From: Paenibacillus sp.
Lineage (GTDB): Bacteria; Bacillota; Bacilli; Paenibacillales; Paenibacillaceae
Direction: 5' to 3'
DNA: 64,000 nt
Assembly (NCBI GenBank): GCA_023512345.1
Contig: JAILZT010000005.1
Span: 287,243 to 351,242, forward strand
Positions 8,491-17,059 of this stretch are shown piece by piece. The translations under genes were made by a program, and so were the position numbers. Positions within the stretch are counted from its first letter, which is position 1, and the number at the start of each line of letters is the position of its first letter. The notes beneath the pieces are model-generated. The model ran no database searches, was not told the DNA's origin, and saw only the letters and a list, made by a program, of their open reading frames with translations.

Positions 8491-9384
8491 TTAAGTAACA
8501 AGCCCTATATGGGTAAGAATTTTTGATAGAGCTAGACGAGCTGTCTCATTTAATCCTTGCAATGGTAGCGGTAGACTCGGACTGTCAATCAACCCTTGCA
8601 TTTCCGCCACGGCAGCAACTACGCGCAGACTACCATACTTTTGAAACATCTTCCAAAGAGGGTCAAGTCGGGCGGATTGACTTTCAGCTTCGACAGAACG
8701 TCCAGTATGAGCCGAACGCGTTATTTTCATACAAATATCTGGATATAACCCACCAAGTACTGAGTACCAAGCATCGCATCCTGCATTTAAGCCAACTGCA
8801 GCATACGCGTCGCCACTAACCCCTATAGTGACATCAGACGGAATATTCGCACGTAACTGCTCCACTCTTTTCTTAGCTGAAACCAAATCCACTGGAACCC
8901 CAGGGATCTTAATCGAACGGACATTTTGTAATCTTGCGATTTCCCCGTGCAATTCATTACTGAATCGAAAGTGAGTGGTACTTGGATTATCATATACACA
9001 CAAAGGAACAGTAAGAGTATTTGTTACCGTTTCATACAGTGAGAACACCTCATCTTCGGTTAATTGCTGATATGAGACAGGTGCTAGAAGAACCCCATTT
9101 GCTCCTGCTTTTTGGGCATCTTCTGCTAAATAGAGCACATCGCGAGTACGCAAAGCACTAATTCCAATCATTACAGGAATCCCCTCGGCGTGCTCAATTG
9201 CGAGTTGAATAACACGAAGGCGTTCTTCTCGATTGAGATAAACATAACTTCCAGTCGATCCTAAAACACCGATTGAATCTACTTTTGCTGAGGTTAAACG
9301 TTTGAGCAGTCGTATAAAAGCCTTTTCATCTATCCCTGACTCATTCATTGGAGTTAGTGGAAATGCAGATAAGCCTGTAAACAT
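8491..9384 (-). CDS. Dihydrodipicolinate synthase/N-acetylneuraminate lyase family aldolase
   Basis: The 297-residue protein has the whole class I aldolase barrel of this family. Visible are a GSTGSYVYL phosphate or carboxylate loop in place of the DapA-type GTTGES, the tyrosine in LCVYDNPSTTHF, the Schiff-base lysine in VRSIKIPG, and GVSGDAYA near the end. The altered first loop argues against biosynthetic DapA and for a catabolic pyruvate-dependent aldolase or dehydratase. The ATG is preceded by AAAGGGTG. It has its own terminator and upstream region but the same orientation as the neighbouring amidohydrolase/GNAT genes, so it may share their pathway. Confidence 0.85.
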   Translation of the reverse strand: MFTGLSAFPLTPMNESGIDEKAFIRLLKRLTSAKVDSIGVLGSTGSYVYLNREERLRVIQLAIEHAEGIPVMIGISALRTRDVLYLAEDAQKAGANGVLLAPVSYQQLTEDEVFSLYETVTNTLTVPLCVYDNPSTTHFRFSNELHGEIARLQNVRSIKIPGVPVDLVSAKKRVEQLRANIPSDVTIGVSGDAYAAVGLNAGCDAWYSVLGGLYPDICMKITRSAHTGRSVEAESQSARLDPLWKMFQKYGSLRVVAAVAEMQGLIDSPSLPLPLQGLNETARLALSKILTHIGLVT

Positions 9385-9489
9385 AATAAAAACACCCTTT
9401 CAATAGACATAGGCTGGAATAGAAGAAATACTTTAGTTACGACCATTAATCTAACTCATAAAAAAAAGACGTAAAGAAATAGTACATTA

Positions 9490-9513
9490 TTTTTGTTGTA
9501 TTTACAACAAAAA
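9490..9513. promoter_or_regulatory. AT-rich perfect dyad, operator or terminator
   Basis: TTTTTGTTGT and ACAACAAAAA form a perfect 10-bp dyad around ATTT. It lies in the 222-base gap upstream of the aldolase gene and downstream of the stalk-protein gene, so it could be an operator for the former or a U-rich terminator of the latter. The sequence alone does not decide. Confidence 0.4.
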
Positions 9514-9606
9514 ACCTGCAGGCTTTTCAATACTAAACAGATAATGTTGTATATTTATCTTCTTATTCTTCTTAAGGAGTTTTATATATTGTAAGACATT
9601 AAACGG

Positions 9607-10731
9607 TTACCCCTCACTAATAAGAGGGAATCTATAAATTGTCCCGTCTCTAACATATTCATTCTTAAAGAGTAAGGAATCTCCCTCACGCTTTATGAAT
9701 TTTAAATTGTCACCATAGAACGGAATGTCGTTCGTTTCAGCATATTCCTGCTGTTCGGTGTTCAATAGCTTTTTATACAACAATGTCTTTGCTCCAGTCT
9801 TACGATCAATAAGCATAAGAATCCCTTTTTGATTGGGTCGAATCAGCAAAAAATCATCATCCATTCCTTCTACCAAGTATTTATCGATTTCCCCACCAAG
9901 TTTGTTCAAATCAATAGTTTCGGTCACGTTACCCGTTCCATCCTCTATCAACCGCAATGTTTTTCCATCCGTAAGCAATAGAGTGTTGTCATACATTTTC
10001 ACGTTATTTCCAAACCTTATGTGGTACCCCACACTTGCCTGCCGTATGACCATTCCGTTCTTAATCACTAACGTGTGCCATTTATTATTAATATGGGGTT
10101 CCCCGTAAATATCCGAAATGGTCAGGTAAATTAAACCCGCTGGGGACTTTTTAAAGTCAAAATTAACGATGTCATAAAGCTCTGAGCCGAGACTTGCCAA
10201 AAGATGTGTTTTTCCTGATGGATCAGTGACATATAATTTGCCAAGAGTTTTATCGACTGAGTAAGTAAGTCCACCAAATTTGGCACTAGCACTAGCGTAG
10301 GACAGAATCCCTTTTGCCTTAAAAACAGAGTGGGCTGCGTCCCAACTCACCGTTTCACCTCCCAGGGACTTTACTAGGAAGCGGGCAGGCACATATAATT
10401 GCTCCTTAAATTGAAAAGGGCTCCCTCCTATATCAACCACTTTCCCATCTAGTACGCCTTTCGTACTCCCGATAGAAACAATGATCGATTTTCCCCAGCC
10501 TACAAACTGTGCCCGCTGGTGTAACTTATCCCATGTGACTTGAAGACCAGCTGCCTCCCAGTGGCTAGCAGAAACATAAGTTGTTCCTTCCTTGAGGAGG
10601 GCTGAACTTGTGCTTTCCCCGCCGTTATTTAAAGAGTAAGTAAAGGTTGCGGATGTGGCTGCACTTGAGACCGAAGGGATAAGCAGTGAAGCAGCAATAA
10701 TAGGTGCTATTATCCATATTTTATTCATCAT
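9607..10731 (-). CDS. Secreted stalk-domain (copper amine oxidase N-like) protein
   Basis: The 374-residue protein has a signal peptide (MNKIW, a hydrophobic core, cleavage near VSSAAT). Residues about 30-135 match the copper-amine-oxidase N-terminal stalk fold, shown by TTYVSASHWEAAGL, GKVVDIGGSPFQFKEQLYV and ARFLVKSLGGETVSWDAA. The C-terminal 230 residues consist of beta-strand repeats that resemble a DUF5050-type or propeller arrangement reporting values such as LLLTDGKTLRLIEDGTG. Stalk-domain proteins are abundant in Paenibacillus. The ATG at 10731 overlaps the TGA of the upstream lipoprotein gene as ATGA and follows GAGAGG, so the two are translationally coupled. Confidence 0.78.
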   Translation of the reverse strand: MMNKIWIIAPIIAASLLIPSVSSAATSATFTYSLNNGGESTSSALLKEGTTYVSASHWEAAGLQVTWDKLHQRAQFVGWGKSIIVSIGSTKGVLDGKVVDIGGSPFQFKEQLYVPARFLVKSLGGETVSWDAAHSVFKAKGILSYASASAKFGGLTYSVDKTLGKLYVTDPSGKTHLLASLGSELYDIVNFDFKKSPAGLIYLTISDIYGEPHINNKWHTLVIKNGMVIRQASVGYHIRFGNNVKMYDNTLLLTDGKTLRLIEDGTGNVTETIDLNKLGGEIDKYLVEGMDDDFLLIRPNQKGILMLIDRKTGAKTLLYKKLLNTEQQEYAETNDIPFYGDNLKFIKREGDSLLFKNEYVRDGTIYRFPLISEG

Positions 10732-11294
10732 TCCATTCCTCTCTTCAGGCTCACCCATTCTTTGTATTCTGGTAAAGTGTATTCGTCAGTTTTTACAACC
10801 GTCCATTGATTGTTCTTAAATTCTAAGAAGATCTTAATTAAATATTCCCCTCCAGACTCATCAAAATCATTTTTTAAATAAATGATACTTCCATGAACAA
10901 GTACTACCACTTCATTTTCGTTTATTATTTTTACTTTAATTCGTTCATAACTTTCAATATTAAAATTAGCATCTAACAAATCAAAATTTCGATTTAAAGA
11001 TTCAACCTCATTTTTCTCAATATTGACTCCTTGTTCGCTATCTACATTATCTTTTAGGTTTCTGTACTTATCCCAAAGAATATTTATATCACTGTTAACC
11101 ACAGCTTGTGTTCTATAATACATGTACTCTATTACAGGCGTTATATATTTTACCCACTCAGATGATTTTGGTTCTTCAAAACCTTCCATTTCTATTTTAG
11201 TATTAAGGTTTTCTGTTATACTTTTATTTTGCTGACATCCGACTAAAGATATTAATATAACAACCAATATACTTCTTAAAAGAAAAATCTTCAT
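10728..11294 (-). CDS. Secreted lipoprotein of unknown function
   Basis: The 188-residue product has a type II signal peptide with lipobox LVGC at about residues 17-20. The mature part is acidic and largely helical, followed by a five-strand region with VKIINENEVVVLVHG, EFKNNQWTVVKTDEY and a short basic tail. The last block resembles NTF2-like or DUF4878-type lipoproteins but the match is not strong. The ATG follows GAGGGGG. It overlaps the stalk-protein gene by 4 bases, so the two exported proteins are probably made together. Confidence 0.7.
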   Translation of the reverse strand: MKIFLLRSILVVILISLVGCQQNKSITENLNTKIEMEGFEEPKSSEWVKYITPVIEYMYYRTQAVVNSDINILWDKYRNLKDNVDSEQGVNIEKNEVESLNRNFDLLDANFNIESYERIKVKIINENEVVVLVHGSIIYLKNDFDESGGEYLIKIFLEFKNNQWTVVKTDEYTLPEYKEWVSLKRGME

Positions 11295-11372
11295 GTTCTA
11301 CCCCCTCTATAATATGACGACTTTAATTTCCATAAGTTGCATTTGTTTGCAATACCCTTACTTAGTTGAATG

Positions 11373-11403
11373 AAAAAAAGAGCAGCTGCCGCGGCAACTG
11401 CTC
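11373..11403 (-). terminator. Terminator of the methyltransferase gene
   Basis: On the minus strand GAGCAGTTGCCG pairs with CGGCAGCTGCTC (one G-T pair) and is followed by seven T. It lies 43 bases after the methyltransferase stop. Confidence 0.85.
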
Positions 11404-11445
11404 CAATGTGGTAAACTTACGTTTACTTCAATAATATTTGAGTTA

Positions 11446-12048
11446 TTACCTCGGATTTGCCCAAATAAGATGAACCATGTTAAGCCAGCGGCTTTCCACT
11501 TTATTAATTTGGAGACCTGACTCTCGGATCAGTCCTAAAATATTCCTCGTATGGTGACATCCATAGGCACGATAAAGAAGTGGATTCAGTGCTTTTTGGG
11601 CAGTAGAAACCGCAAGGTTCGAACTGATCCCATGCTCCAACAAAAGGATTTGCCCTTCTGGTTTGCACCAACGTTTGATTTTTTTCAACACCATTAAGGG
11701 ATTGTCATAACTGCAAAATGATAACGTAGAGACAATGGTATCGAACGATTCATTGGGAAAATCCACTTCTTCAATATCTGAACATATATAATTAGCATCA
11801 ATCCGATGATTTTTTGCCGCTTTTTTTGCTTTTTCGAGCATAGCCTCACTAAAGTCAGTTGCAGTAACCTTTACCCCGGAAGGATAATACGGGAAATTAG
11901 CACCTGCCCCCACTGCAAGTTCAAGCACCTCGCCTTTCGCATGACTTAACAAATGTTCACGAAAACGTTTTTGGCTGGGGTCCCCTGTTTTTTTCTCATA
12001 CTGAGTAGCTTGCTTATCGAAGATACGTATTAACTTCTGCTTCTCCAT
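11446..12048 (-). CDS. Class I SAM-dependent methyltransferase
   Basis: The 200-residue protein has the Rossmann methyltransferase core: motif I VLELAVGAGANF, the acidic VTATDFSEAM after strand 2, CSDIEEVDFPNESFDTIVS around strand 4, and PEGQILLLEHG after strand 5. The closing RNILGLIRESGLQINKVE resembles the UbiE/PmtA-like group that methylates small molecules or lipids. The substrate is not known. The ATG at 12048 is chosen over the opening at 12069 because GGAGGGG lies 5 bases upstream. It is monocistronic and divergent from the XRE regulator. Confidence 0.85.
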   Translation of the reverse strand: MEKQKLIRIFDKQATQYEKKTGDPSQKRFREHLLSHAKGEVLELAVGAGANFPYYPSGVKVTATDFSEAMLEKAKKAAKNHRIDANYICSDIEEVDFPNESFDTIVSTLSFCSYDNPLMVLKKIKRWCKPEGQILLLEHGISSNLAVSTAQKALNPLLYRAYGCHHTRNILGLIRESGLQINKVESRWLNMVHLIWANPR

Positions 12049-12169
12049 CGATTCCCCTCCCACATCCAATTCCTAAATCCTTCCATCGAAAACTATTCGA
12101 GAAATCCATTAAGTTCTCCTTCTTAAACTTCTTAATTATTTCATAGGCCGTACCTTTTAAAAAAATCTT

Positions 12170-12188
12170 TGACAACCTGCAGTTGTCA
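12170..12188. promoter_or_regulatory. TGACAAC-N5-GTTGTCA dyad in the methyltransferase/XRE gap
   Basis: A perfect 7-bp dyad with a 5-base centre (CTGCA) overlaps a TTGACA hexamer at 12169-12174. A TATAAT lies at 12200-12205, giving a 25-base spacing that is too long for an ordinary sigma-A promoter. The dyad sits about 70 bases before the XRE-family start and is a likely operator for it or for an unlinked regulator. Confidence 0.5.
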
Positions 12189-12257
12189 TATCTGCTAACT
12201 ATAATTGGTAGTAAAATGGAGACTGATTCGATATCCTGATATCAAGAGGTGAAGGAA

Positions 12258-12938
12258 ATGAAATTTCAAGATAAGCTGCAGATTCTGCGGAAAGAAAAGG
12301 CACTTTCTCAGGAAAAATTGGCGGAACTCATCGGGGTTTCGAGACAAGCCGTTGCTAAATGGGAGGTGGGTCAATCCTACCCCGATATGGTGAACCTCAT
12401 CGGATTAAGTGATTTATTTCGGGTCAGTATTGATCATCTGGTCAAAGAGCATACCGACGAAAATTGCCTGTTTGACAGCGTCCAGAACCACTTGAAACCA
12501 GATAATTCCGTAATCGATTTTCTATGCCGGGCTAAGAAATCCACTTATGCAGCAAAAGGAGCAGAGGCCGAACCTTCCAGACTCGGGTCCCATGACTTGC
12601 ATTACACAGAAGGAATGCTTAGCTATATGGATACCTATCTGGGTGGGGAGAAGTTTGCTGGAGAAGAAGCAATATGGTTGGAGAATCAGCCTTTATGGTC
12701 CATGAATTATGCCGGACGTATCCTTGCCGAAGGTTTCAGCGGCGATTTCCTGAAGGAAGCTCTGAGCCTGGTGCCTCAAGAATATCCGTATCGGGGACCC
12801 TTGCTCCACCATAATGGAGATTACACCTACCACTGTGTGGTAACCGGGAATTTTGAATGGTTCCAAGGCTATGAAGAGATCTTCTGCAAAAACAATAAAG
12901 TGTATGAATGTATGTTCCATGGCGGAAGTATCAAATGA
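12258..12938 (+). CDS. XRE-family HTH regulator with DUF5680-like domain
   Basis: The 226-residue protein has an N-terminal XRE helix-turn-helix (residues about 3-60: LQILRKEKALSQEKLAELIG, then VSRQAVAKWEVGQSYPDM). After a linker comes a 120-residue domain with IDFLCRAKKSTYA, GAEAEPSRLGSHDLHY, a GEEAIWLENQPLWSMNYAGR stretch, and YTYHCVVTGNFEWFQGYEEI, which fits the DUF5680 family as I know it. The ATG at 12258 is preferred over the GTG at 12249 because the latter lies inside the AGAGGTGAAGG ribosome site. The C-terminal domain probably senses a ligand; its identity is unknown. Confidence 0.82.
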   Translation: MKFQDKLQILRKEKALSQEKLAELIGVSRQAVAKWEVGQSYPDMVNLIGLSDLFRVSIDHLVKEHTDENCLFDSVQNHLKPDNSVIDFLCRAKKSTYAAKGAEAEPSRLGSHDLHYTEGMLSYMDTYLGGEKFAGEEAIWLENQPLWSMNYAGRILAEGFSGDFLKEALSLVPQEYPYRGPLLHHNGDYTYHCVVTGNFEWFQGYEEIFCKNNKVYECMFHGGSIK

Positions 12939-12951
12939 CTACACAAAATTA

Positions 12952-13284
12952 TTAATCAATAATTTCCCCTAATTCTTTTAATGCCGTATATATTTTAGTA
13001 TCGACTCTAGGATCCTGATATTTCTGATATGTTATTTTGTACCTATCGTTCTCACTTTCTTTATCCCACATGGAATAAATTTTCGGAATATCAGGATTAA
13101 ATAAAGATGATACATAAGACCAAAAACTCCCTAGGTAGATTCTTTCATTATCCACAACTATAACAAAAGGTTTACCACCTCCCGGTACTTCCCCGTCTAA
13201 CCTTTCCTCTAAACTAATACCTTCTTTTATTGTGAATTCATGTTTTGTCCAATTGTATGTTCTAATTTCCTTGTCGGTAAGCAC
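12952..13284 (-). pseudogene. Probable 5'-truncated hypothetical gene
   Basis: The frame encodes 110 residues from a GTG at 13284, but no ribosome site precedes it, and the frame stays open upstream to a stop at 13333-13335 with coding-like residues (LPLETIPV) and no alternative ATG. The visible part has a compact alpha/beta pattern: LTDKEIRTYNWTKHEFTI, FVIVVDNERIYLGSFW, and IPKIYSMW. It looks like a mature secreted or lipoprotein domain whose signal peptide and promoter are gone. It is convergent with the XRE gene, 13 bases from its stop. It could still be expressed as a small cytosolic protein. Confidence 0.5.
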
Positions 13285-13383
13285 GGGTATAGTTTCTAAT
13301 GGAAGATCATAACAGTTAGAATTATAAATAATTTAAATTTTGATGATATCATAAAAAACCCCGTTTCTACTTTTAGCTAATTT

Positions 13384-13893
13384 TTAGTCGTATTGCCATA
13401 CTAGTTGCCCTTTCCTCATTTTAGCTATATAGATTATTTGCCCTGTATGATAATGAACCTCTCTAACCATTGCTACCATAAGGTTAAGTGCTGTTGTCTC
13501 GTTATTAACTTGGCTATATGTAAGCGGAGGCAAATTGAGAAAGGGTTGAGTCAATAGCAACTCAGGATTTGACCTCAGGTGTTCAAGATACTGTATGAGT
13601 ATATCGAATGCTTCCTTTGTCATTTTGTATGCTTGTTCTTTGGACACTTCAAGCCCTCGTTCAAATTCCTTTTCCCGATCTCTTGTGTCAGGTATATTCA
13701 AAAAGATGGTTTCAATTCGTGAATGAACTGCTCCTCTAATATGTGCAGCAAGATTTGCAATGCTGTTACTTTCAGGGATTGGCGACCAAGTAATATCTTC
13801 TTCAGACAGTTGTTCAATCGCTTGAAGTGTCCATTTCTTTTCAGACCTAAACTTAACTAACATACTCTCAATGAGTTCCAAGGCAATATCCAT
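13384..13893 (-). CDS. DinB/DUF1572-like four-helix protein
   Basis: The 169-residue protein has the DinB-like four-helix bundle. The metal-ligand histidines appear as NLAAHIRGAVHSR in helix 2 and VREVHYHTGQIIYI in helix 4. DinB/DUF1572 proteins are metal-binding and some act in thiol-dependent detoxification; no substrate is assignable here. The ATG at 13893 follows GAGGGGTG by 6 bases, whereas the TTG at 13908 coincides with that site. It is divergent from the LTA-synthase-like gene. Confidence 0.82.
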   Translation of the reverse strand: MDIALELIESMLVKFRSEKKWTLQAIEQLSEEDITWSPIPESNSIANLAAHIRGAVHSRIETIFLNIPDTRDREKEFERGLEVSKEQAYKMTKEAFDILIQYLEHLRSNPELLLTQPFLNLPPLTYSQVNNETTALNLMVAMVREVHYHTGQIIYIAKMRKGQLVWQYD

Positions 13894-13988
13894 TGACACA
13901 CCCCTCAATTCTGAATCTTTTATAGTTGATTATGAAAGGTTCTATGTAATAGAATAGATTAATTAAAAGAAAAGGATGCGCATAAACC

Positions 13989-15854
13989 ATGCGATTGAAG
14001 AAACCTAGCACACTCAGTAAAAGATCCATACTTTTTTTCTCTCTAATAATGATTGCGAAAAGTTATTTTGCCTGGTATTACTTGTTCGAAGACGGACCCA
14101 CCTGGAGTACATGGATCAAAGAAATTCCTTTTATATTATTAATCTTCTGCATGATTGAATGGTTTGCCACGAAACGGAAAATTGCCATCTACATGCTTGT
14201 AAATCTACTTATTACCATATTATTCTTTTCCTTGATAGTTTACCATAACCACTTTGGAATTATTGCTACTTCTCAGGTAATCGGTCAAGCCAAGCAAGTG
14301 GGAGCCGTCAAAAAGAGTATTTTTGCGGTTATGCACCCTCAATATATACTTATTTTTCTGGACATTATTATTATTAGCCTGATTATGCTCAGCCGGAAGA
14401 AAGCGCTGGCCTGGAAGAAATCCATGTCACGCCCTAGCAATCGGAAAGTGGTTGCTCCCTTGTTCTGTATATCCTTGGCAATATGTATGATGAATATCTT
14501 CCCGAATCAAGCAAGTATGAATGAAACCGTCCAAGCTGAGCAAATGGGCATCCTAAATTATGAAGCTTTCGCCCTGCTTGCGGATCAAGAGGAAGAACAA
14601 ATTGAACTCTCTAAAATTACACAGTCCGTGATTGATCAAACTAAAGGCATCCAATCTCAGTCCAACCCGATTTTATTTGGAAGCGCCAAAGAAAAGAATC
14701 TGATCATCATTCAAATGGAGTCCTTTCAGAACTTCTTAATCCACCTGTCGATTGATGGACATGAAATTACACCGAATATGAATAAGCTTGCTGACAACAG
14801 TATCTATTTCCCCCGATTCTTCCAGCAGGTCGGGCAAGGCAACACCTCCGATGCTGAGTTTATCGTGAACACTTCCTTTTATGTTCCACCGGATGGTCCG
14901 GCTACGGAGATATACGCACCTAAAGAGCTTCCAAGCTTACCCAAACTGCTGCAGGAGCAAGGTTATACAACCGCCACTTTTCATACGAATCAAGTTGACT
15001 TCTGGAACCGTGGCGAGCTCTACAAGGCACTAGGATTTAACCAGTATTATGACAAATCCTTTTTCGGTGAAGACGACACCGTATTTTATGGAGCGTCCGA
15101 TGAAGTACTGTATACGAAGACAGCTGCCGTACTGGATCAAATGAATGAGAGTAGCAAACCCTTTTATTCACAGGTTATCTCGATGTCATCGCATAATCCG
15201 TTCTCAATCCCAGATAGCAAATACCAAATGCAACTACCGGAAAGATTCGAGGGAACTTTCATAGGTGATTACATTAGAGCCCAGAATTACGCTGATTATG
15301 CGCTTGGCCAATTCATTGAAGAACTCAAGCAGAACGGTGTATGGGATGACAGTTTAGTCGTATTGTACGGCGATCATCGCGGACTACCTATTTTCTCCAT
15401 GAAAGATGAGGATAAATTCCTGATGGAGGAAATTCTGGGTCATGAATATAAAGAAAGCGATATGATCAATATTCCATTAATTATTGCCTCTCAGGGAGCT
15501 GCGTCTCCAAGTGTAAAGAATCAATTAGGCGGACAGGTTGATATTCTACCGACTGTTTCGAATTTATTAGGAATTTCCCTGGATAACCATATTCATTTTG
15601 GTCAGGATTTATTAAATCAGACAGCCTATAATTTGCTGCCACAGCGCTATTATTTGCCAACGGGATCATTTGTTAATAATGAAGAACTATTCTTATCCGG
15701 TAGCGGGTTCGAGGACGGCCAGCATTATATATTATCCGGTGACGGCAACAAACCTCTTCAATCTACAGAAGATGAATTCAATCGTGCGCTGCAGCTCCTT
15801 CACCTGTCCGACAGTTATGTCACACAATTACCGGATAGAGAAGTCATTGAATAA
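13989..15854 (+). CDS. LTA-synthase-type membrane sulfatase
   Basis: The 621-residue protein has five N-terminal membrane helices (residues about 12-35, 40-58, 62-82, 115-133, 152-172) and an extracellular sulfatase-fold domain. Catalytic elements of LtaS are all visible: the metal Glu in IIIQMESFQNF (E244), the nucleophile Thr in GQGNTSDAEF (T286), VDFWNRGELY, and the metal pair in YGDHRG (D462, H463). Such enzymes transfer glycerol phosphate from phosphatidylglycerol to build lipoteichoic acid. Bacillus species carry several paralogues, so this may be a primary or accessory enzyme. The ATG follows AAAAGGATG. It is monocistronic, with a terminator 46 bases after the stop. Confidence 0.92.
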   Translation: MRLKKPSTLSKRSILFFSLIMIAKSYFAWYYLFEDGPTWSTWIKEIPFILLIFCMIEWFATKRKIAIYMLVNLLITILFFSLIVYHNHFGIIATSQVIGQAKQVGAVKKSIFAVMHPQYILIFLDIIIISLIMLSRKKALAWKKSMSRPSNRKVVAPLFCISLAICMMNIFPNQASMNETVQAEQMGILNYEAFALLADQEEEQIELSKITQSVIDQTKGIQSQSNPILFGSAKEKNLIIIQMESFQNFLIHLSIDGHEITPNMNKLADNSIYFPRFFQQVGQGNTSDAEFIVNTSFYVPPDGPATEIYAPKELPSLPKLLQEQGYTTATFHTNQVDFWNRGELYKALGFNQYYDKSFFGEDDTVFYGASDEVLYTKTAAVLDQMNESSKPFYSQVISMSSHNPFSIPDSKYQMQLPERFEGTFIGDYIRAQNYADYALGQFIEELKQNGVWDDSLVVLYGDHRGLPIFSMKDEDKFLMEEILGHEYKESDMINIPLIIASQGAASPSVKNQLGGQVDILPTVSNLLGISLDNHIHFGQDLLNQTAYNLLPQRYYLPTGSFVNNEELFLSGSGFEDGQHYILSGDGNKPLQSTEDEFNRALQLLHLSDSYVTQLPDREVIE

Positions 15855-15899
15855 AACTAATATAAAGATTCCTATTGGAAAAACAGCATGATATAAATT

Positions 15900-15938
15900 C
15901 AGCCACCTCCACTTCGTAAATAGAAGGGGGGTGGCTGT
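15900..15938 (+). terminator. Terminator of the LTA-synthase-like gene
   Basis: CAGCCACCTCC pairs with GGGGGTGGCTG (one mismatch) around a 17-base loop, followed by TTGCTTT. Confidence 0.7.
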
Positions 15939-16018
15939 TGCTTTGTAAACTTATTTTATACAAGCACCAATCTCGTGTTCTTATCATAAATAGGGTAGGA
16001 AAGAAGGGCGGGATTCAG

Positions 16019-16846
16019 GTGAATAACAATGACGTTTATGAAAAACAGGCTATCTTTCTGGCTGCGGTCTGCGGACAAACCTATTCCCAATTCACGAATA
16101 CAGATGGTTCGTTCGTCGTTCCATTGAATTTTTCAATCAGTCATACGATTCGAGCGAAATCGATTAGCAGTGCATGGGAACTCTTCGGATTCATAATCGA
16201 ATCTCCACAAGAGATTATTATCGCTTTTCGAGGAACAAGTTCACCGACGGATTGGATCTCCGACATCATCGCCTCGCAAAAGAAGTTCAAATATATTAAG
16301 GAAGATTGTCTTACACATCGCGGCTTTACAGACATTTATTCTTCAGCCCGCAACGGAATTTTCTCCGCACTAAACAAGCTCTCATCCAATAAAAAATTAT
16401 ACATTACTGGTCACAGTCTCGGTGCGGCGCTAGCAACATTATGTGCTCTTGATATTGCTGTTAACACTTCTTACAGCTCACCCAACCTTTTTACTTTTGG
16501 ATCACCTCGGGTTGGCGACCCGGCTTTTGCAAAGGTTTTTTCTAGGTTTGTTCGGAACAGCTACCGTATTGCAAATCCCTTTGACGTCGTAACACACGCT
16601 CCGCCCTTCATCTACATGCTTCCCAAGCGGGAAAAAAAGTACTATTACAGTCATGTTAAAACTCTCTGGTCGTTGTCTTTCCAGAATGGAGCTGTAGGCC
16701 TCAATCATGTTATAGCTAGCTATTTTGCAGAGCTCTCCCAGCTCCAACCGATATTCACACAAAAATTATGCTCAACGAACCCTGGTTTCTGTCCAATTCT
16801 TAATGTGAAACCAATTCAATCTACCCAAAAAAGAACAAAAGCCTAA
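16019..16846 (+). CDS. Class 3 lipase family alpha/beta hydrolase
   Basis: The 275-residue protein is a lipase-3 family hydrolase. It shows the oxyanion-side motif IIIAFRGTSSPTDW, the nucleophile elbow ITGHSLGAALA (Ser133), the LFTFGSPRVGDPAFA strand-loop, and the acid residue in NPFDVVTHAPP; the catalytic His is likely in GLNHVIASY. No signal peptide is visible. The GTG at 16019 is chosen over the frame opening at 15938, because the family starts near VNNNDVYEKQ and the upstream part overlaps the preceding terminator; the GGCGGG before it is only a fair ribosome site. The stop codon lies inside its own terminator. Confidence 0.83.
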   Translation: MNNNDVYEKQAIFLAAVCGQTYSQFTNTDGSFVVPLNFSISHTIRAKSISSAWELFGFIIESPQEIIIAFRGTSSPTDWISDIIASQKKFKYIKEDCLTHRGFTDIYSSARNGIFSALNKLSSNKKLYITGHSLGAALATLCALDIAVNTSYSSPNLFTFGSPRVGDPAFAKVFSRFVRNSYRIANPFDVVTHAPPFIYMLPKREKKYYYSHVKTLWSLSFQNGAVGLNHVIASYFAELSQLQPIFTQKLCSTNPGFCPILNVKPIQSTQKRTKA

Positions 16847-16870
16847 GAAATATAGGCTTTTGTTCTTTTT
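16827..16870. terminator. Bidirectional terminator overlapping the lipase stop
   Basis: A stem of about 19 bp (AAAGAACAAAAGCCTA with its complement) around a short loop, with A and T runs on either side. It contains the lipase stop codon and also lies just past the convergent YjcZ-like gene. Confidence 0.85.
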
Positions 16871-16887
16871 ACATCCTAGGTCATTTA

Positions 16888-16989
16888 TTAAACAAAGAAA
16901 CCCGCAGATAAAATAATTACCAACAAAATATAAAGAACTAAAATGGCAGCCGTAGAAGTAAATCCGTGTCCAACTTCAGCACAACCCAT
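16888..16989 (-). CDS. YjcZ-family-like sporulation micro-protein
   Basis: A 33-residue ORF begins at an ATG with a near-ideal ribosome site (AAGGAGGGG, 6 bases upstream) and ends at a TAA. The peptide has a short head, MGCAEVGHGFTS, and a single hydrophobic helix, AAILVLYILLVIILSAGFFV. Head-plus-hydrophobic-tail layout, length and the Phe just before the hydrophobic segment match the YjcZ/YhfM-like sporulation proteins that many Bacillales carry. It is expected to be a membrane-inserted peptide. It is convergent with the lipase gene and shares its bidirectional terminator. Confidence 0.75.
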   Translation of the reverse strand: MGCAEVGHGFTSTAAILVLYILLVIILSAGFFV

Positions 16990-17059
16990 TGATTTTCCCC
17001 TCCTTTTATCATCCTAAGACATCATATGCACCATCTATTCTGAACGTATGGATTATAAC

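Noticed and set aside
11295..11445. Possible small RNA after the lipoprotein gene
   Set aside because: The hairpin is explained as the terminator of the methyltransferase gene and no promoter was visible.
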